64,000 nt of DNA from Marinomonas posidonica_A (GCF_043643765.1 NZ_JBHZSP010000001.1:343990-407989), one strand, 5' to 3'. Positions 53,201 through 62,060 are shown, counted from the first letter of the stretch. Program-made: numbers and translations. Notes: generated from the letters alone by a model not told the origin.

Positions 53201-53308
53201 AAAATCGGCGAAAAAGTCTTTTACCCATTGGCGGATGGCCGAGTGGTGGAAGCGGAAATTTGCCAACCTATTTTCTTAGATCCAAAAGGGGAGCACCAGC
53301 ATGTCTGA
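50291..53308 (+). CDS. soxA: Sarcosine oxidase alpha subunit
   Basis: 1005 residues. N-terminal ferredoxin-like domain (YVGDSLASALIANGVDVIGR), FAD/NAD folds (VLVVGAGPAGLMAALSAARG) and a C-terminal aminomethyltransferase-like domain that binds tetrahydrofolate (ISFTGELSFEINVQ, FIIAGQDTDGSVHPFDLG). The complex turns sarcosine, THF and O2 into glycine, 5,10-methylene-THF and H2O2. Overlaps soxG by eight bases. Confidence 0.96.
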   Translation: MSQKNRLQEGGRIDRSKPLTFTFNGESYQGYVGDSLASALIANGVDVIGRSFKYSRPRGFVAAGAEEPNAVVQLGATEATQIPNVRATQQSLYQGLVAASTNGWPSVETDFMGLVGKIGGKMMPPGFYYKTFMFPQSMWPTYESYIRKAAGLGRASKEKDVDIYDKMNQHTDVLVVGAGPAGLMAALSAARGGARVILADEQSEFGGSLLSSKETIDGKPAMDWVAEVVADLSQFDDVMMLPNSQVNGYHDHNFLTIHQHCTDQFADRAPNGAVAQRLHRVRAKWVVLATGAHERPLVFGNNDVPGCMQASAVSTYINRFGVVPGKELVLMTANDGAYQTAIDWHDAGRQVVAIVDARKNPQGSLIDAARERGISIMVGSGVIEVQGSKRVTGVSVAPLNEAGDAVTGAIAKLKADTVASSGGWSPVIHLSCHTGARPVWDDEVIGFLPGPTVQKQLTAGAINGAFTTQAVLSQGLQAGADALAHLGLAATDMSLPTAEEGIQGKAMALFHIPHNKPTSKAPKQFVDYQNDVTAAGIELACREGFESIEHVKRYTAMGFGTDQGKLGNINGMAIAAKALQKSIPETGTTIFRPNYTPVTFGAIAGRDCGELFDPKRFTAMHAWHVERGAKFEDVGQWKRPWYFPKGNETMQQALNRECLATRESVGILDASTLGKIDIQGKDAREFLGRVYTNAWAKLAVGKCRYGLMCGEDGMVFDDGVTSCLGENHFLMTTTTGGAAHVLEWLELYHQTEWPEMEVYFTSVTDHWSTMTISGPNSRKLLEKLTDDDVSKDHFAYMDWKQITVAGVPARVFRISFTGELSFEINVQANFGMHVWKALFEAGEEFNLTPYGTETMHILRAEKGFIIAGQDTDGSVHPFDLGMPWAVAMKKPFSFIGKRGMQREDCVRADRKQLVGLKTVDPTIVLPEGAQGVFDPKAPIPMPMVGHVTSSYWSACLGRSIAMGFVKGGHDKIGEKVFYPLADGRVVEAEICQPIFLDPKGEHQHV

Positions 53309-53966
53309 TGTTAATAACGAAGCGCTTGAGCAAGCGCCTATCAAGTTGGTGATGAACCAATTACCCGCTGCCGATGTGCCATTTGAAAGCCCTTTGCATC
53401 ATGTTGAATTGGCGAAAATTGCTGAGCATGGCGAATTCCAAGGTGGTGTGGTGTTTCGTGAATTGTCATTGGGTCTGCTGACCTTGCGTTGCCGCCCTGA
53501 TGTAGAACAAGCCGCCAACATAGAAAGCATTTTAGGTCTGGCTTTGCCAACCGTGCCGCTCACTTCGGTCAGCTCGGCCGATGGTGAACTGACTATTTTG
53601 TGGATTTCCCCGGATGAGTGGTTATTGCAAGTACCGCAAGACAAAGCCTTTGAGCTGGAAGCACGCTTTTTTGCTGAGGTCAGCGGCCATGTTTCGTTAG
53701 TGAACGTGAGCGGCGGCAATACGGTGTTTGAATTGTCTGGTGATGAGGTGGTGAACGTTCTGAAAAAATCAACACCAATTGATTTCCATGACAGTGAATT
53801 TCCCGTTGGTAAAGTCGTTTCCAGTGTGTTTGCGAAAAGTGGCGCGACTATTTTTCGTACTGCTGAGCAAAGCTATCAATTAATCGTAAGACGCAGCTTT
53901 GCCGATTACCTCTGGTTATGGCTACAAGATGCCAGCAAAGAGTACGGCTTAACGGTCAAGTGTTAA
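53301..53966 (+). CDS. soxG: Sarcosine oxidase gamma subunit
   Basis: 221 residues, with SPLHHVELAKIAEHG near the start and ILWISPDEWLLQVP and FHDSEFPVGKVVSSVFAKSG in the core, as in SoxG. Fourth gene of soxBDAG, overlapping soxA. Confidence 0.93.
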   Translation: MSDVNNEALEQAPIKLVMNQLPAADVPFESPLHHVELAKIAEHGEFQGGVVFRELSLGLLTLRCRPDVEQAANIESILGLALPTVPLTSVSSADGELTILWISPDEWLLQVPQDKAFELEARFFAEVSGHVSLVNVSGGNTVFELSGDEVVNVLKKSTPIDFHDSEFPVGKVVSSVFAKSGATIFRTAEQSYQLIVRRSFADYLWLWLQDASKEYGLTVKC

Positions 53967-54013
53967 GGACGTATCTGACGGCCTTTTAATCCCTTCAAAA
54001 CACCTAATGGTGT

Positions 54014-54055
54014 AGCGATGTGCTTTTTGGACTGCCCTCTGAAAAGCGCATCGCT
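54014..54055 (+). other. Long hairpin between soxG and purU
   Basis: AGCGATGTGCTTTT (54014-54027) and AAAAGCGCATCGCT (54042-54055) form a 14-bp stem with one G-U, loop of 14. There is no T-tract after it, so it is more likely an mRNA-stability or regulatory element than a simple terminator. Confidence 0.5.
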
Positions 54056-54080
54056 TTACCCAATTTAAAGAGACGTTGCG

Positions 54081-54947
54081 ATGAAAACAAAAGTAGCCCC
54101 TTGGATTTTTACCGCCAGCTGCCCAAGTATTTTAGGCACGGTGGACGTGGTGACACGCTACATGGCGGAAGCAGGAAACTACATCGATGAAATTCATTCC
54201 TTTGATGATAGAGAGTCGGGTCGCTTTTTTATTCGTATTGAATTCCTGCCTCAAAAAGACAACTTCAGTGAACAAACTTTTGCTGAAGAATTCGCTCAAC
54301 GTGCGGCTGAATTTAATATGGATTGGGCGTTAACGGCGCCGCATCACAAACCCAAAGTGGCGATTATGGTGTCAAAGTATGATCATTGTTTGAATGACTT
54401 GCTGTATCGTTTTCGTACTGGTCAGTTGAACATAGATGTGACGGTGATTATTTCCAATCACCCAGATTTGGAAGACTTGGCCAAATGGCATGGCATTCCG
54501 TATTACCACTTGCCAATCACTGCTGATACCAAGCTTGAGCAAGAAGCACAGGTACGAGAATTAATTGAGCAATATGATACCGAATTAGTTGTCTTAGCGC
54601 GCTACATGCAAGTGCTTTCCCCTAGCATGTGTGAATACCTAGACGGTCGTGCGATCAATATTCACCACTCGTTATTGCCAGGTTTCAAAGGCGCTCGCCC
54701 TTATCACCAAGCCTGGGAGAAGGGGGTGAAAATGGTCGGTGCCACGGCGCACTATGTGAACAATGACTTGGACGAAGGGCCGATCATTTCCCAAGGCATC
54801 CAAACCGTTAACCATGCTCATTATCCAGAAGATCTCGTCGCTAAAGGCCAAGACATTGAACGAGTGACCTTGTTCCATGCGGTGAAATGCCATGTGGAAA
54901 AACGCGTCTTCTTGAACGACAAACGCACGGTTGTATTAGGCGGTTAA
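54081..54947 (+). CDS. purU: Formyltetrahydrofolate deformylase
   Basis: 288 residues. N-terminal ACT domain (FTASCPSILGTVDVVTRYMA), then a formyltransferase-like catalytic domain with VAIMVSKYDHCLNDLLYR and NIHHSLLPGFKGARPYHQAW. Hydrolyses 10-formyl-THF to formate and THF. Its place after soxBDAG is the standard arrangement and balances the one-carbon units released by sarcosine oxidation. Confidence 0.94.
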   Translation: MKTKVAPWIFTASCPSILGTVDVVTRYMAEAGNYIDEIHSFDDRESGRFFIRIEFLPQKDNFSEQTFAEEFAQRAAEFNMDWALTAPHHKPKVAIMVSKYDHCLNDLLYRFRTGQLNIDVTVIISNHPDLEDLAKWHGIPYYHLPITADTKLEQEAQVRELIEQYDTELVVLARYMQVLSPSMCEYLDGRAINIHHSLLPGFKGARPYHQAWEKGVKMVGATAHYVNNDLDEGPIISQGIQTVNHAHYPEDLVAKGQDIERVTLFHAVKCHVEKRVFLNDKRTVVLGG

Positions 54948-54990
54948 AGTTACGTGTTGTTTGTTTCGGGACGGGTCAAAGAAAAGCAGA

Positions 54991-55018
54991 AAAGGGAAGC
55001 ATCAAGCTTCCCTTTTTT
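54991..55018. terminator. Terminator between purU and cysH
   Basis: AAAGGGAAGC, loop ATCAA, GCTTCCCTTTTTT: 10-bp stem with a T run on plus and an A run upstream, so usable by both convergent genes. Confidence 0.85.
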
Positions 55019-55047
55019 ATTGGCTTTTTCTATAGGGGTTCGACCGC

Positions 55048-55668
55048 TTACAGTTTCGTGTGCAAACCACATTCACGACCCGCTTGTGCTTTGGTCGGAT
55101 CAAAGTAGTGATCAGGCGTTGGTAAGTCGTGCTCGGCAAGATACGCTTGCATGTCCGCTTCTTTCCAATGCAATACAGGCGCCACCTTGATCACGCCATT
55201 TGGGCCCATTTCCACCACCTTCATGTCTTTGCGGAACTCGGTTTGTTCGGCGCGAACCGCCGTGAGCCAGATGTCTGGAGCTTGTTCTGCCATGGCACGA
55301 CGGAACGGCTCCAATTTGAATTGCTCAGTAAACTCAACATGGGCTTCGTCATCGACACTAGGAATACCACCTAATGCCGCATCACGACGTGCTGCACTAA
55401 CTTTTGGTGTGTACACTTCTAAGTTCAGTTCTAATTTACCTATGATGTCTTCCGCGACCTTATAAGTATCACGCACATTGTAGCCAGAATCGATCCAGAT
55501 AACCGGAATGTCCGCTTTCACTTGCTTTGCCATGTGCAAAATAACCGCTTCGTGAGGGCCAAAGTTGGTAGTCACAATCGGTTTTTGCGCGTTTTTAATT
55601 GCCCATTCAATGATGGCTTGTGGTGTCGCGCCTTCGAGTTCGGCATTGGCTTTGTCTAAATCAATCAC
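55048..55668 (-). CDS. cysH: Phosphoadenylyl-sulfate reductase
   Basis: 206 residues, somewhat shorter than the ~240 of enteric CysH. PAPS loop TTNFGPHEAVILHM, IDSGYNVRDTYK, VRAEQTEFR, and the C-terminal catalytic ECGLH. The CC...CxxC cluster cysteines of APS reductases are absent, so it is the thioredoxin-dependent PAPS type without Fe-S. Reduces PAPS to sulfite in sulfate assimilation. No neighbouring cys genes. Confidence 0.88.
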   Translation of the reverse strand: MIDLDKANAELEGATPQAIIEWAIKNAQKPIVTTNFGPHEAVILHMAKQVKADIPVIWIDSGYNVRDTYKVAEDIIGKLELNLEVYTPKVSAARRDAALGGIPSVDDEAHVEFTEQFKLEPFRRAMAEQAPDIWLTAVRAEQTEFRKDMKVVEMGPNGVIKVAPVLHWKEADMQAYLAEHDLPTPDHYFDPTKAQAGRECGLHTKL

Positions 55669-55906
55669 AATTCTGCTCCTAAAATGAATGCATGCATACT
55701 AAAAGTTTGTATGGGCAAACACAAACCACAAAAGGGCTAAAGATCAAAAATCCCAAGACGGAATTGGCATAAGAAAATTCGAATAGCTTTTAAAAAAACA
55801 GACTAGATAATGCGCTCGATCAATAAATCCCCCTCAGCAGTTTTTATAGGTGGGGGAGTTGGGTATACTAATCGCCCTCATTCAACTCGTTGCGAAGTAC
55901 AAAAAG

Positions 55907-57643
55907 ATGACAAAAACCAGTTTCAGCTTAGATCTGGCCGCAGAATTGAAGGCCATTGTCGGAAATCAATACACTTTAACAGACGAAGACAAGAAGCAAC
56001 CGTATTGCCAAGGTATTCGTTTGGGCAGTGGTAAAGCTTACGCTGTGGTGCGACCTGGCTCGCTGGTGGAAATCTGGAAAGTACTGCAAGCTTGTGTCAA
56101 AGCCGATGTGATTGTCATCATGCAAGCAGCGAACACAGGGTTGACGGGCGGTTCAACGCCCAGCGGTAACGATTATGACCGTCCTATTGTCATCATCAGT
56201 ACCATGCGCATCGACGACATTCAGTTGATTGATCAAGGTAAGCAAATCATTGGTTTTGCAGGCAGTACCTTGTTCGGTCTAGAAGACACGTTAAAACCTT
56301 ATGGTCGCGAGCCGCATTCGGTTATTGGTTCATCTTGTATTGGTGCGTCCATTGTGGGTGGTATTTGTAACAACTCGGGTGGTGCCTTGGTACAACGTGG
56401 CCCGGCTTACACCGAGTTGTCTCTCTATGCTCAAGTAACAGAAGAAGGTGAACTGCAACTGGTCAACAACCTAGGCATCGATTTGGGTTCTGAGCCAGAA
56501 GAAATTTTGTCTAACTTGGAACATAAACAATACCAAGATAAAGATGTTCACTTCCCAGATAAACGTGCTTCCGACAACGAATACCACGAGCGTATTCGTG
56601 ATGTGGATGCGGATACGCCATCGCGTTTTAACAATGATAAACGTCGCCTTTACGAATCGTCAGGTTGTGCGGGTAAATTGGCCGTGTTCGCGGTTCGTAT
56701 TGATACCTTCCCGATTCCAGAAAAACATCGTGTTTTCTACATAGGGACCAATGATCCAGCAGTGATGGAGCAAATGCGCCGTGACATGTTGTCGACCTTT
56801 GATAACTTACCTGTGTCGGGCGAATACCTGCACAGCAGCAGTTATGACATCAGTAAAAAATACGGTAAAGACAGCTATTTGGTAATCGACAAATTGGGCA
56901 CCAAGTACATTCCGAAAATGTTTGCCATCAAACGTACCGTGGACCGTTGGGCGGGTAAGTTTAAATTTTTACCGAACAAATTGTCAGACCGTATCATGCA
57001 ATACGCGAGTCAAATTTGGCCAAATCACTTACCTAAGCGTATGGAAGATTTCCGCGAAAAATACGAGCACCATTGGATAGTGGAAACCGCAAACGCGGGT
57101 GTGGACGAAGCACAAGCTTACTTACAGGAGTTCTTCAAAAACAACGAAGGCGATTACTTCGAATGTACTGAGCGCGAAGCGGATCAAGCCATTTTACACC
57201 GTTTCGTCACAGGCGGTGCTTTGACGCGTTACCACATCATGAACGGTAAAGACCTCGGTTCCATCATGACCATTGACGTGGCTTTTCCGCGTAATGAGCA
57301 GGATTGGTTTGAAGTGTTACCGCCAGAAATTGATGAGAAAATTGCTGTGAAAATGTATTACGGCCATTTCTTCTGTCACGTGATGCACCAAAACTACATC
57401 ATGAAAAAAGGCGTTGATGGCAAAGCAGTGAAACAGCAAATTTTGTCCAGCTACGATGCCCGTGGCGCTGAATACCCAGCCGAGCATAATGTGGGTCATG
57501 AATACCTTGCCAAGCAGGATTTGCGCGATTTCTACAAACAGAATGATCCAACCAACAGCTTTAACCCAGGCATTGGTGGCACCAGCAAGTTTAAGCATTG
57601 GCAAGAAGCACATGACGATCACACTGGCTGTGGTTGCAAATAA
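55907..57643 (+). CDS. dld: Quinone-dependent D-lactate dehydrogenase
   Basis: 578 residues from ATG 55907 (MTKTSFSLDLAAELKAI), close to the 571 of E. coli Dld; the frame extends upstream to 55850 over a CCCCC/GGGGG hairpin (55830-55857) and is less likely the true start. FAD-binding PCMH domain with NTGLTGGSTPSGNDYDRPI and SSCIGASIVGGICNNSGGALV, then the Dld membrane-binding cap. The C-terminus ends in DHTGCGCK. Oxidises D-lactate to pyruvate and feeds the quinone pool. Confidence 0.93.
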   Translation: MTKTSFSLDLAAELKAIVGNQYTLTDEDKKQPYCQGIRLGSGKAYAVVRPGSLVEIWKVLQACVKADVIVIMQAANTGLTGGSTPSGNDYDRPIVIISTMRIDDIQLIDQGKQIIGFAGSTLFGLEDTLKPYGREPHSVIGSSCIGASIVGGICNNSGGALVQRGPAYTELSLYAQVTEEGELQLVNNLGIDLGSEPEEILSNLEHKQYQDKDVHFPDKRASDNEYHERIRDVDADTPSRFNNDKRRLYESSGCAGKLAVFAVRIDTFPIPEKHRVFYIGTNDPAVMEQMRRDMLSTFDNLPVSGEYLHSSSYDISKKYGKDSYLVIDKLGTKYIPKMFAIKRTVDRWAGKFKFLPNKLSDRIMQYASQIWPNHLPKRMEDFREKYEHHWIVETANAGVDEAQAYLQEFFKNNEGDYFECTEREADQAILHRFVTGGALTRYHIMNGKDLGSIMTIDVAFPRNEQDWFEVLPPEIDEKIAVKMYYGHFFCHVMHQNYIMKKGVDGKAVKQQILSSYDARGAEYPAEHNVGHEYLAKQDLRDFYKQNDPTNSFNPGIGGTSKFKHWQEAHDDHTGCGCK

Positions 57644-57665
57644 CGGAAGAGACGCCATCTTTACT

Positions 57666-57694
57666 AAAAAGCCGTTCAGTTGAACGGCTTTTTT
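57666..57694 (+). terminator. Terminator after dld
   Basis: AAAAAGCCGTTCA, loop GT, TGAACGGCTTTTTT: a very stable symmetric stem-loop usable in both directions between convergent genes. Confidence 0.9.
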
Positions 57695-57722
57695 ATGGAA
57701 GAGTTAACTCAGCTTTATTCGG

Positions 57723-58025
57723 TTATCGTTTCTTAAGCGTAATGGCGTTTTCAGGGCAGGCGGAAACACATAATCCACATCCTTCACAAGCATCTATGTT
57801 CGGCATAAAAGCTTGTTGCCAACCATGGGCCATGCCTTTTAATTTTCCGATTAAAGAAAGTGTTGATCGCTCTGACTTAGGTAATATATCCATGATGAAA
57901 ACGTCTTTAGGACAAACCACTTCACAGTCCGCTTTGCCTTCGCATTTATTACGATTAATGACGGGCACTATGGCACCGGCTTCGTGCTTGCACACCTTGT
58001 TTTGCTGAGAAGTTTGATCGTTCAT
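57723..58025 (-). CDS. 4Fe-4S ferredoxin-family protein
   Basis: 100 residues with two cysteine clusters: CEGKADCEVVCP near residue 28 and CEGCGLCVSACP near residue 80. The first lacks the usual CxxCxxC spacing (C-x5-C-x3-C), suggesting a non-standard or 3Fe-4S site. An insertion of ~35 residues separates the two. Likely a small electron carrier. It follows the dioxygenase gene on the same strand; partner unknown. Confidence 0.78.
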   Translation of the reverse strand: MNDQTSQQNKVCKHEAGAIVPVINRNKCEGKADCEVVCPKDVFIMDILPKSERSTLSLIGKLKGMAHGWQQAFMPNIDACEGCGLCVSACPENAITLKKR

Positions 58026-58113
58026 AATGGTATCCTCAGATTTATCTGGTTTTAAAAATCCATGTCATGCGTAAGATAAGAGAGCGTATTTAAAAGTCAT
58101 TCCTACAAAACAA

Positions 58114-58911
58114 CTAACGCCACAAGAATCCCGCAATCCGCTTGCCAAATAACAGTCCTGTATAAATTTTTTCAGCATGCTTGGTTGTGTCCATCGCGGC
58201 CCCAAAGCAAACATGCATGGGCAGTAAATGATCTTCTCTTCGATGACAATCTCGTGCCGCTGGGGCAGACGCCCAATTCACTAAACGTTGCGTCGCTTTT
58301 TGAGACTGGGTACGAAGCAATGTTTCGGTTAACCAATCATCAAATTGTGCGCTGTGTTCATAGCTACCATCACGTTCGTGGAATGACATGCCTGACCCAA
58401 TGATTAGCACGCCTTGTTCACGTAATGAGGCAATGGCTTGCCCTAACGCGATATGTTTCGCAGGGTCCAGAGAACGCAATAGCGACAATTGCACAACGGG
58501 AATATTGGCCTTTGGATACATCAGCATTAGCGGCACGAAAGTACCATGATCGTAGCCACGGTTTTCATCCAAAACACAATCGATTTTTTGAGCGGTGAGT
58601 AACGTCGCAATCTGTTGAGCAAGAGAAGGGCTTCCAGGAGCTGGATACTGGTATTGATAACATTCCTTTGGAAACCCCATGTAATCGTAGAACATTTGAG
58701 GGTTTGGTGAAGAAGATATCGCCGCGACGCGATTTTCCCAGTGGCCACTAATCATTAAGATGGCTTTGGGTGTTGGAAGCTCGGTAGAAATATTTTTTAA
58801 AAAACCGATTAAATCCCTATGTCCTGGTTCGTCTAAAAGAGGCATAGGACCGCCTCCATGAGGTATATATAAAACAGGCATCAATTTAATGGGTTGATGA
58901 ATCTCCGTCAT
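58114..58911 (-). CDS. DODA-type extradiol ring-cleavage dioxygenase (LigB superfamily)
   Basis: 265 residues. Metal-site histidines in YIPHGGGPMPLLDE near the N-terminus, ISGHWE and YDHGTFVPLMLMYP, plus IGSGMSFHE: the LigB/YgiD pattern. YgiD cleaves 4,5-DOPA; related enzymes act on other catechols. Same strand as the DoxX and ferredoxin genes. Confidence 0.87.
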   Translation of the reverse strand: MTEIHQPIKLMPVLYIPHGGGPMPLLDEPGHRDLIGFLKNISTELPTPKAILMISGHWENRVAAISSSPNPQMFYDYMGFPKECYQYQYPAPGSPSLAQQIATLLTAQKIDCVLDENRGYDHGTFVPLMLMYPKANIPVVQLSLLRSLDPAKHIALGQAIASLREQGVLIIGSGMSFHERDGSYEHSAQFDDWLTETLLRTQSQKATQRLVNWASAPAARDCHRREDHLLPMHVCFGAAMDTTKHAEKIYTGLLFGKRIAGFLWR

Positions 58912-58951
58912 GAGAGCACCTACATAGGTTGGGATATTTAAAGATTATTAG

Positions 58952-58988
58952 CCAATAAAAGACGGTCTATAAGACCGTCTTTTATTGG
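58952..58988. terminator. 16-bp perfect palindrome between DoxX and dioxygenase genes
   Basis: CCAATAAAAGACGGTC, loop TATAA, GACCGTCTTTTATTGG. The A/T-rich ends give a terminator-like tract on both strands; on the minus strand it would terminate the DoxX transcript before the dioxygenase. Confidence 0.75.
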
Positions 58989-59002
58989 GGAAAGGTCTGC
59001 TG

Positions 59003-59386
59003 TTAAGACAATTGATCGCTTTGCTTGTTAGAAAATAAGATACTGTCTTTCTTGTGAGCAAAGAAAATGATGATCGAGAAGATAAACAGCGCTGCAGCAA
59101 ATGGGAAACCTTGTGGCTCGAAATTAAGGTGGAAGTACATTGCACCCACCATAATGATCGCCAAGCCCGCAGCGGCCAATGAGCTGAGACGTTTAATAAA
59201 GATGCCGATTGCGCCAGCGATCTCACAGACACCAATAAAATAGCCCATAGCAACGGGTAACCCAAGTAGTTCAAACGATTTATGCATCATAGGTACACCC
59301 ATCAATTTGCCTGCACCACCTGCTAAAAAACCTAATGCCGTTAGTATCATAACAGCCCATAATCCATACTTTTTAAAGTTAGTCAT
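59003..59386 (-). CDS. DoxX-family membrane protein
   Basis: 127 residues, four hydrophobic helices. GFLAGGAGKLMGVPMMHKSFELLGLP-like N-terminus (LAGGAGKLMG, HKSFELLG) and FIGVCEIAGAIGIFIKRL are typical of DoxX/DUF4345-related small membrane proteins, usually tied to redox or thiol stress. Divergent from a LysR gene, 163 bp apart, likely its target. Confidence 0.82.
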   Translation of the reverse strand: MTNFKKYGLWAVMILTALGFLAGGAGKLMGVPMMHKSFELLGLPVAMGYFIGVCEIAGAIGIFIKRLSSLAAAGLAIIMVGAMYFHLNFEPQGFPFAAALFIFSIIIFFAHKKDSILFSNKQSDQLS

Positions 59387-59549
59387 AAGTCACCTTTTAC
59401 TCTTTGTTGGTTAATTTTCGTTAGTATAGAGAATGTTTGGTTAATTAAAATTGATTGTATTTCAATAAGAATATAACTTATTGTTATGTTTTATTGAGTG
59501 CTTGCGGGTCCATCGTCGTGCTTGCCACAGCAAAATAACGGAGTCATTC

Positions 59550-60452
59550 ATGACATTAGAGCAATTAAAAATGTTAAAAGCTGTGATCCAAGAGGGATCA
59601 ATACAAGGTGCTAGCAACCGACTTTTTAAAACGCAACCAGCCATCAGTAAAGGGTTGCAGCAGTTAGAATCGGCCCTTGGCATTTCGTTGTTGGATCGAT
59701 CTGGGTATAAGTTAAAACTCACTCAACAGGGAGAACTGATCTATCAAAAAGCCCTGCTGGTACTCGATCAGGGTGATCAGCTGAGTCAAATGGCGAATCA
59801 CTTCAAAACAGGTTACGAAGCAAAGGTCGTGATAGCGGTGGATGCTATGTTTGATTTAGAAAGGCTGGCACCCATCTTTGACAGCATTCAAAAGGCGTTT
59901 CCTTTAACACAGATTATTTTAAAGCAAGAATTCATAACAGGTGGGATTGACGCCGTCGTGAATGAGAGAGCAGAGCTCGCTATCTCGGCATCGGAAGCCA
60001 GCTTTTTAGAGGGCTTTAAATTAGTGACGAAACACATATGCACACAAAGTATCATCAATGTTGCGGCCCCTAAAATGTTAGCAAGGCATCCACAATTAAC
60101 CGATTCTTCTCAGTTAAGAGACGAATATCAGATTGTTGTGCAGGACTCGGGGAAATTGACTAAAAATGTCGAATTAGATGTGCAAAAAGGCCAAAGGAAA
60201 TGGTATGTAAATGATTTCTACAGTAAGCGTACCTTGTGTTTAAGTGGTATCGGCTGGGGACGATTGCCATATTTTATGGTGAAAGACGATATTAAAAATG
60301 GAAAACTGGTTCCCATCGATCTGGCCGACACCAAAACACAGGTTGAAGTAAGAAGTTATGTGATGAAAGTAAAAGGGCAGATCCTAGGGCCTGTTGCCAA
60401 TGAGTTATGGCATTTAATTAGTAAATTAGAAATCAGTTTAGAAACAGACTAA
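59550..60452 (+). CDS. LysR-family transcriptional regulator
   Basis: 300 residues from ATG 59550 (MTLEQLKMLKAVIQEGSIQG), preceded by AACGGAG. Classical N-terminal winged helix with ASNRLFKTQPAISKGLQQLE, then an effector domain. Divergent from the DoxX gene; the 163-bp AT-rich intergenic region probably carries its operator. Confidence 0.88.
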   Translation: MTLEQLKMLKAVIQEGSIQGASNRLFKTQPAISKGLQQLESALGISLLDRSGYKLKLTQQGELIYQKALLVLDQGDQLSQMANHFKTGYEAKVVIAVDAMFDLERLAPIFDSIQKAFPLTQIILKQEFITGGIDAVVNERAELAISASEASFLEGFKLVTKHICTQSIINVAAPKMLARHPQLTDSSQLRDEYQIVVQDSGKLTKNVELDVQKGQRKWYVNDFYSKRTLCLSGIGWGRLPYFMVKDDIKNGKLVPIDLADTKTQVEVRSYVMKVKGQILGPVANELWHLISKLEISLETD

Positions 60453-60501
60453 AACGCATTCAAAAGCCGTTACGACATTTGAGCAACGAGAGAACGAAAC
60501 C

Positions 60502-61983
60502 ATGTCAAATTACGATAAGTTAACGTCACACTACCAAACACTCAGCCACTTTCATCATGCTCAAGCTATGCTTGGATGGGATGCGGCCGCGAACATGCCG
60601 TCGGGCGGTAGCGAAGCGCGTTCCAACGCCATGGCTGAGCTATCGGTTCATATTCATCGCTTATCGACGCAGCCTCAGCTAGAAGACTGGTTTGGTCACG
60701 CTGAACAAGAATCCTTAAACTCCGAACAACAAGCCAGCCTACGTGAAATGAAACGCCAGTGGCAGCAAGCGACCATCCTTCCAGAAGACTTGGTGCAAGC
60801 GCAATCCATAGCAGGTTCGAAATGCGAGCATGCGTGGCGCGCCCAGCGTCAAGAAAATGATTGGTCGGGCTTCGAGAAGAACTGGAAAGACGTGGTCGCT
60901 TTGTCGCGCGAAGAAGCAAACATACGTGGCGAAGTACTCGGGCTAACGCCTTATGATGCCATGCTCGATAAATTCGAACCGGGCACCACAAGCGCATCGC
61001 TTAACACCTTATTTACTGACGTGAAAACTTGGCTGCCAGAACTGATTGAAACTGTATTGGAGAAGCAACAATCTGAATCCATCATCATGCCATCTGGCAC
61101 TTTCTCCACCGCGACCCAAAAAGCCCTCGGCTTAGAAGTCATGAAATTGCTGAAATTCGACTTTGAGCGTGGGCGACTAGACCAGAGCGTTCACCCATTT
61201 TGTGGCGGCGTGCCATCCGATGTACGTATTACCACACGGTACGATGAGCAAGACTTTGTACAAGCCTTGATGGGCATCGTTCATGAAACTGGCCACGCCC
61301 GTTACGAACAAGGCTTACCAAAAGCCTTTGCTGGCTTGCCCGTTGGCGAAGCGCGCTCCATGGGCATTCATGAATCTCAATCGCTGTTTTTTGAAATGCA
61401 GATCGGTCGTAGCAAGCCGTTTATCTCTCACTTATCTCGACTGTCAGCTGAAGCTTTTAACGCACACAATGACCCTGTGTTTGCCGAACACAACCTCTAC
61501 AAAATCTACACCCAAGTAGAGAAAGGTTTTATCCGTGTAGACGCAGACGAGCTAACCTACCCAGCTCACGTGATACTGCGATATGAAATAGAGCGAGACC
61601 TCATCAACGGCGTGATTGAACATACCGATGTACCAGAAATTTGGGACGAGAAAATGAAAGCCAGCCTGGGTCTTTCAACCAAAGACAACTACAAAAACGG
61701 CTGCATGCAAGACATACATTGGACAGATGGCGCCTTCGGTTACTTCCCTTCCTATACACTTGGTGCCATGTATGCCGCGCAATACAAAGCCAAAATGACA
61801 CAAAGTGTCGATATAGAAGCGGCTATTCAAAGCGGCGACCTAAGCCCCATCTTCCAATGGCTTAACGACAACATCTGGTCACAAGCCTCGCTTCATACCA
61901 CGGATGAACTGGTCAAACGCGCCACGGGTGAGACGCTCAATGCGGCGCATTTTAAGAAGCATTTAGAGGATAGGTATTTGTAG
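60502..61983 (+). CDS. M32-family carboxypeptidase
   Basis: 493 residues, the normal size of carboxypeptidase Taq. Zinc site HETGH (in GIVHETGHARYEQGLP), the third ligand Glu in HESQSLFFEMQIGRS, and DWSGF and DNYKNGCMQDIHWTDGAFGYFP family blocks. A cytoplasmic metallocarboxypeptidase with broad specificity. Confidence 0.93.
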   Translation: MSNYDKLTSHYQTLSHFHHAQAMLGWDAAANMPSGGSEARSNAMAELSVHIHRLSTQPQLEDWFGHAEQESLNSEQQASLREMKRQWQQATILPEDLVQAQSIAGSKCEHAWRAQRQENDWSGFEKNWKDVVALSREEANIRGEVLGLTPYDAMLDKFEPGTTSASLNTLFTDVKTWLPELIETVLEKQQSESIIMPSGTFSTATQKALGLEVMKLLKFDFERGRLDQSVHPFCGGVPSDVRITTRYDEQDFVQALMGIVHETGHARYEQGLPKAFAGLPVGEARSMGIHESQSLFFEMQIGRSKPFISHLSRLSAEAFNAHNDPVFAEHNLYKIYTQVEKGFIRVDADELTYPAHVILRYEIERDLINGVIEHTDVPEIWDEKMKASLGLSTKDNYKNGCMQDIHWTDGAFGYFPSYTLGAMYAAQYKAKMTQSVDIEAAIQSGDLSPIFQWLNDNIWSQASLHTTDELVKRATGETLNAAHFKKHLEDRYL

Positions 61984-62002
61984 TAAATTCCGCTTATTCT
62001 TG

Positions 62003-62060
62003 ACCCGAGTTATTTTCGGGTGCCTTTGATTGGAGAGCATTTTTCCGCTCTGCTGAGCGG
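62003..62060 (+). terminator. Two hairpins after the carboxypeptidase gene
   Basis: ACCCGA, loop of seven, TCGGGT (62003-62021), then CCGCTC-TGCT-GAGCGG (62045-62060) preceded by TTTTT. The first resembles a terminator with a weak T-tract. From here to 62868 I see no supportable gene; the stretch holds palindromes only. Confidence 0.5.
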
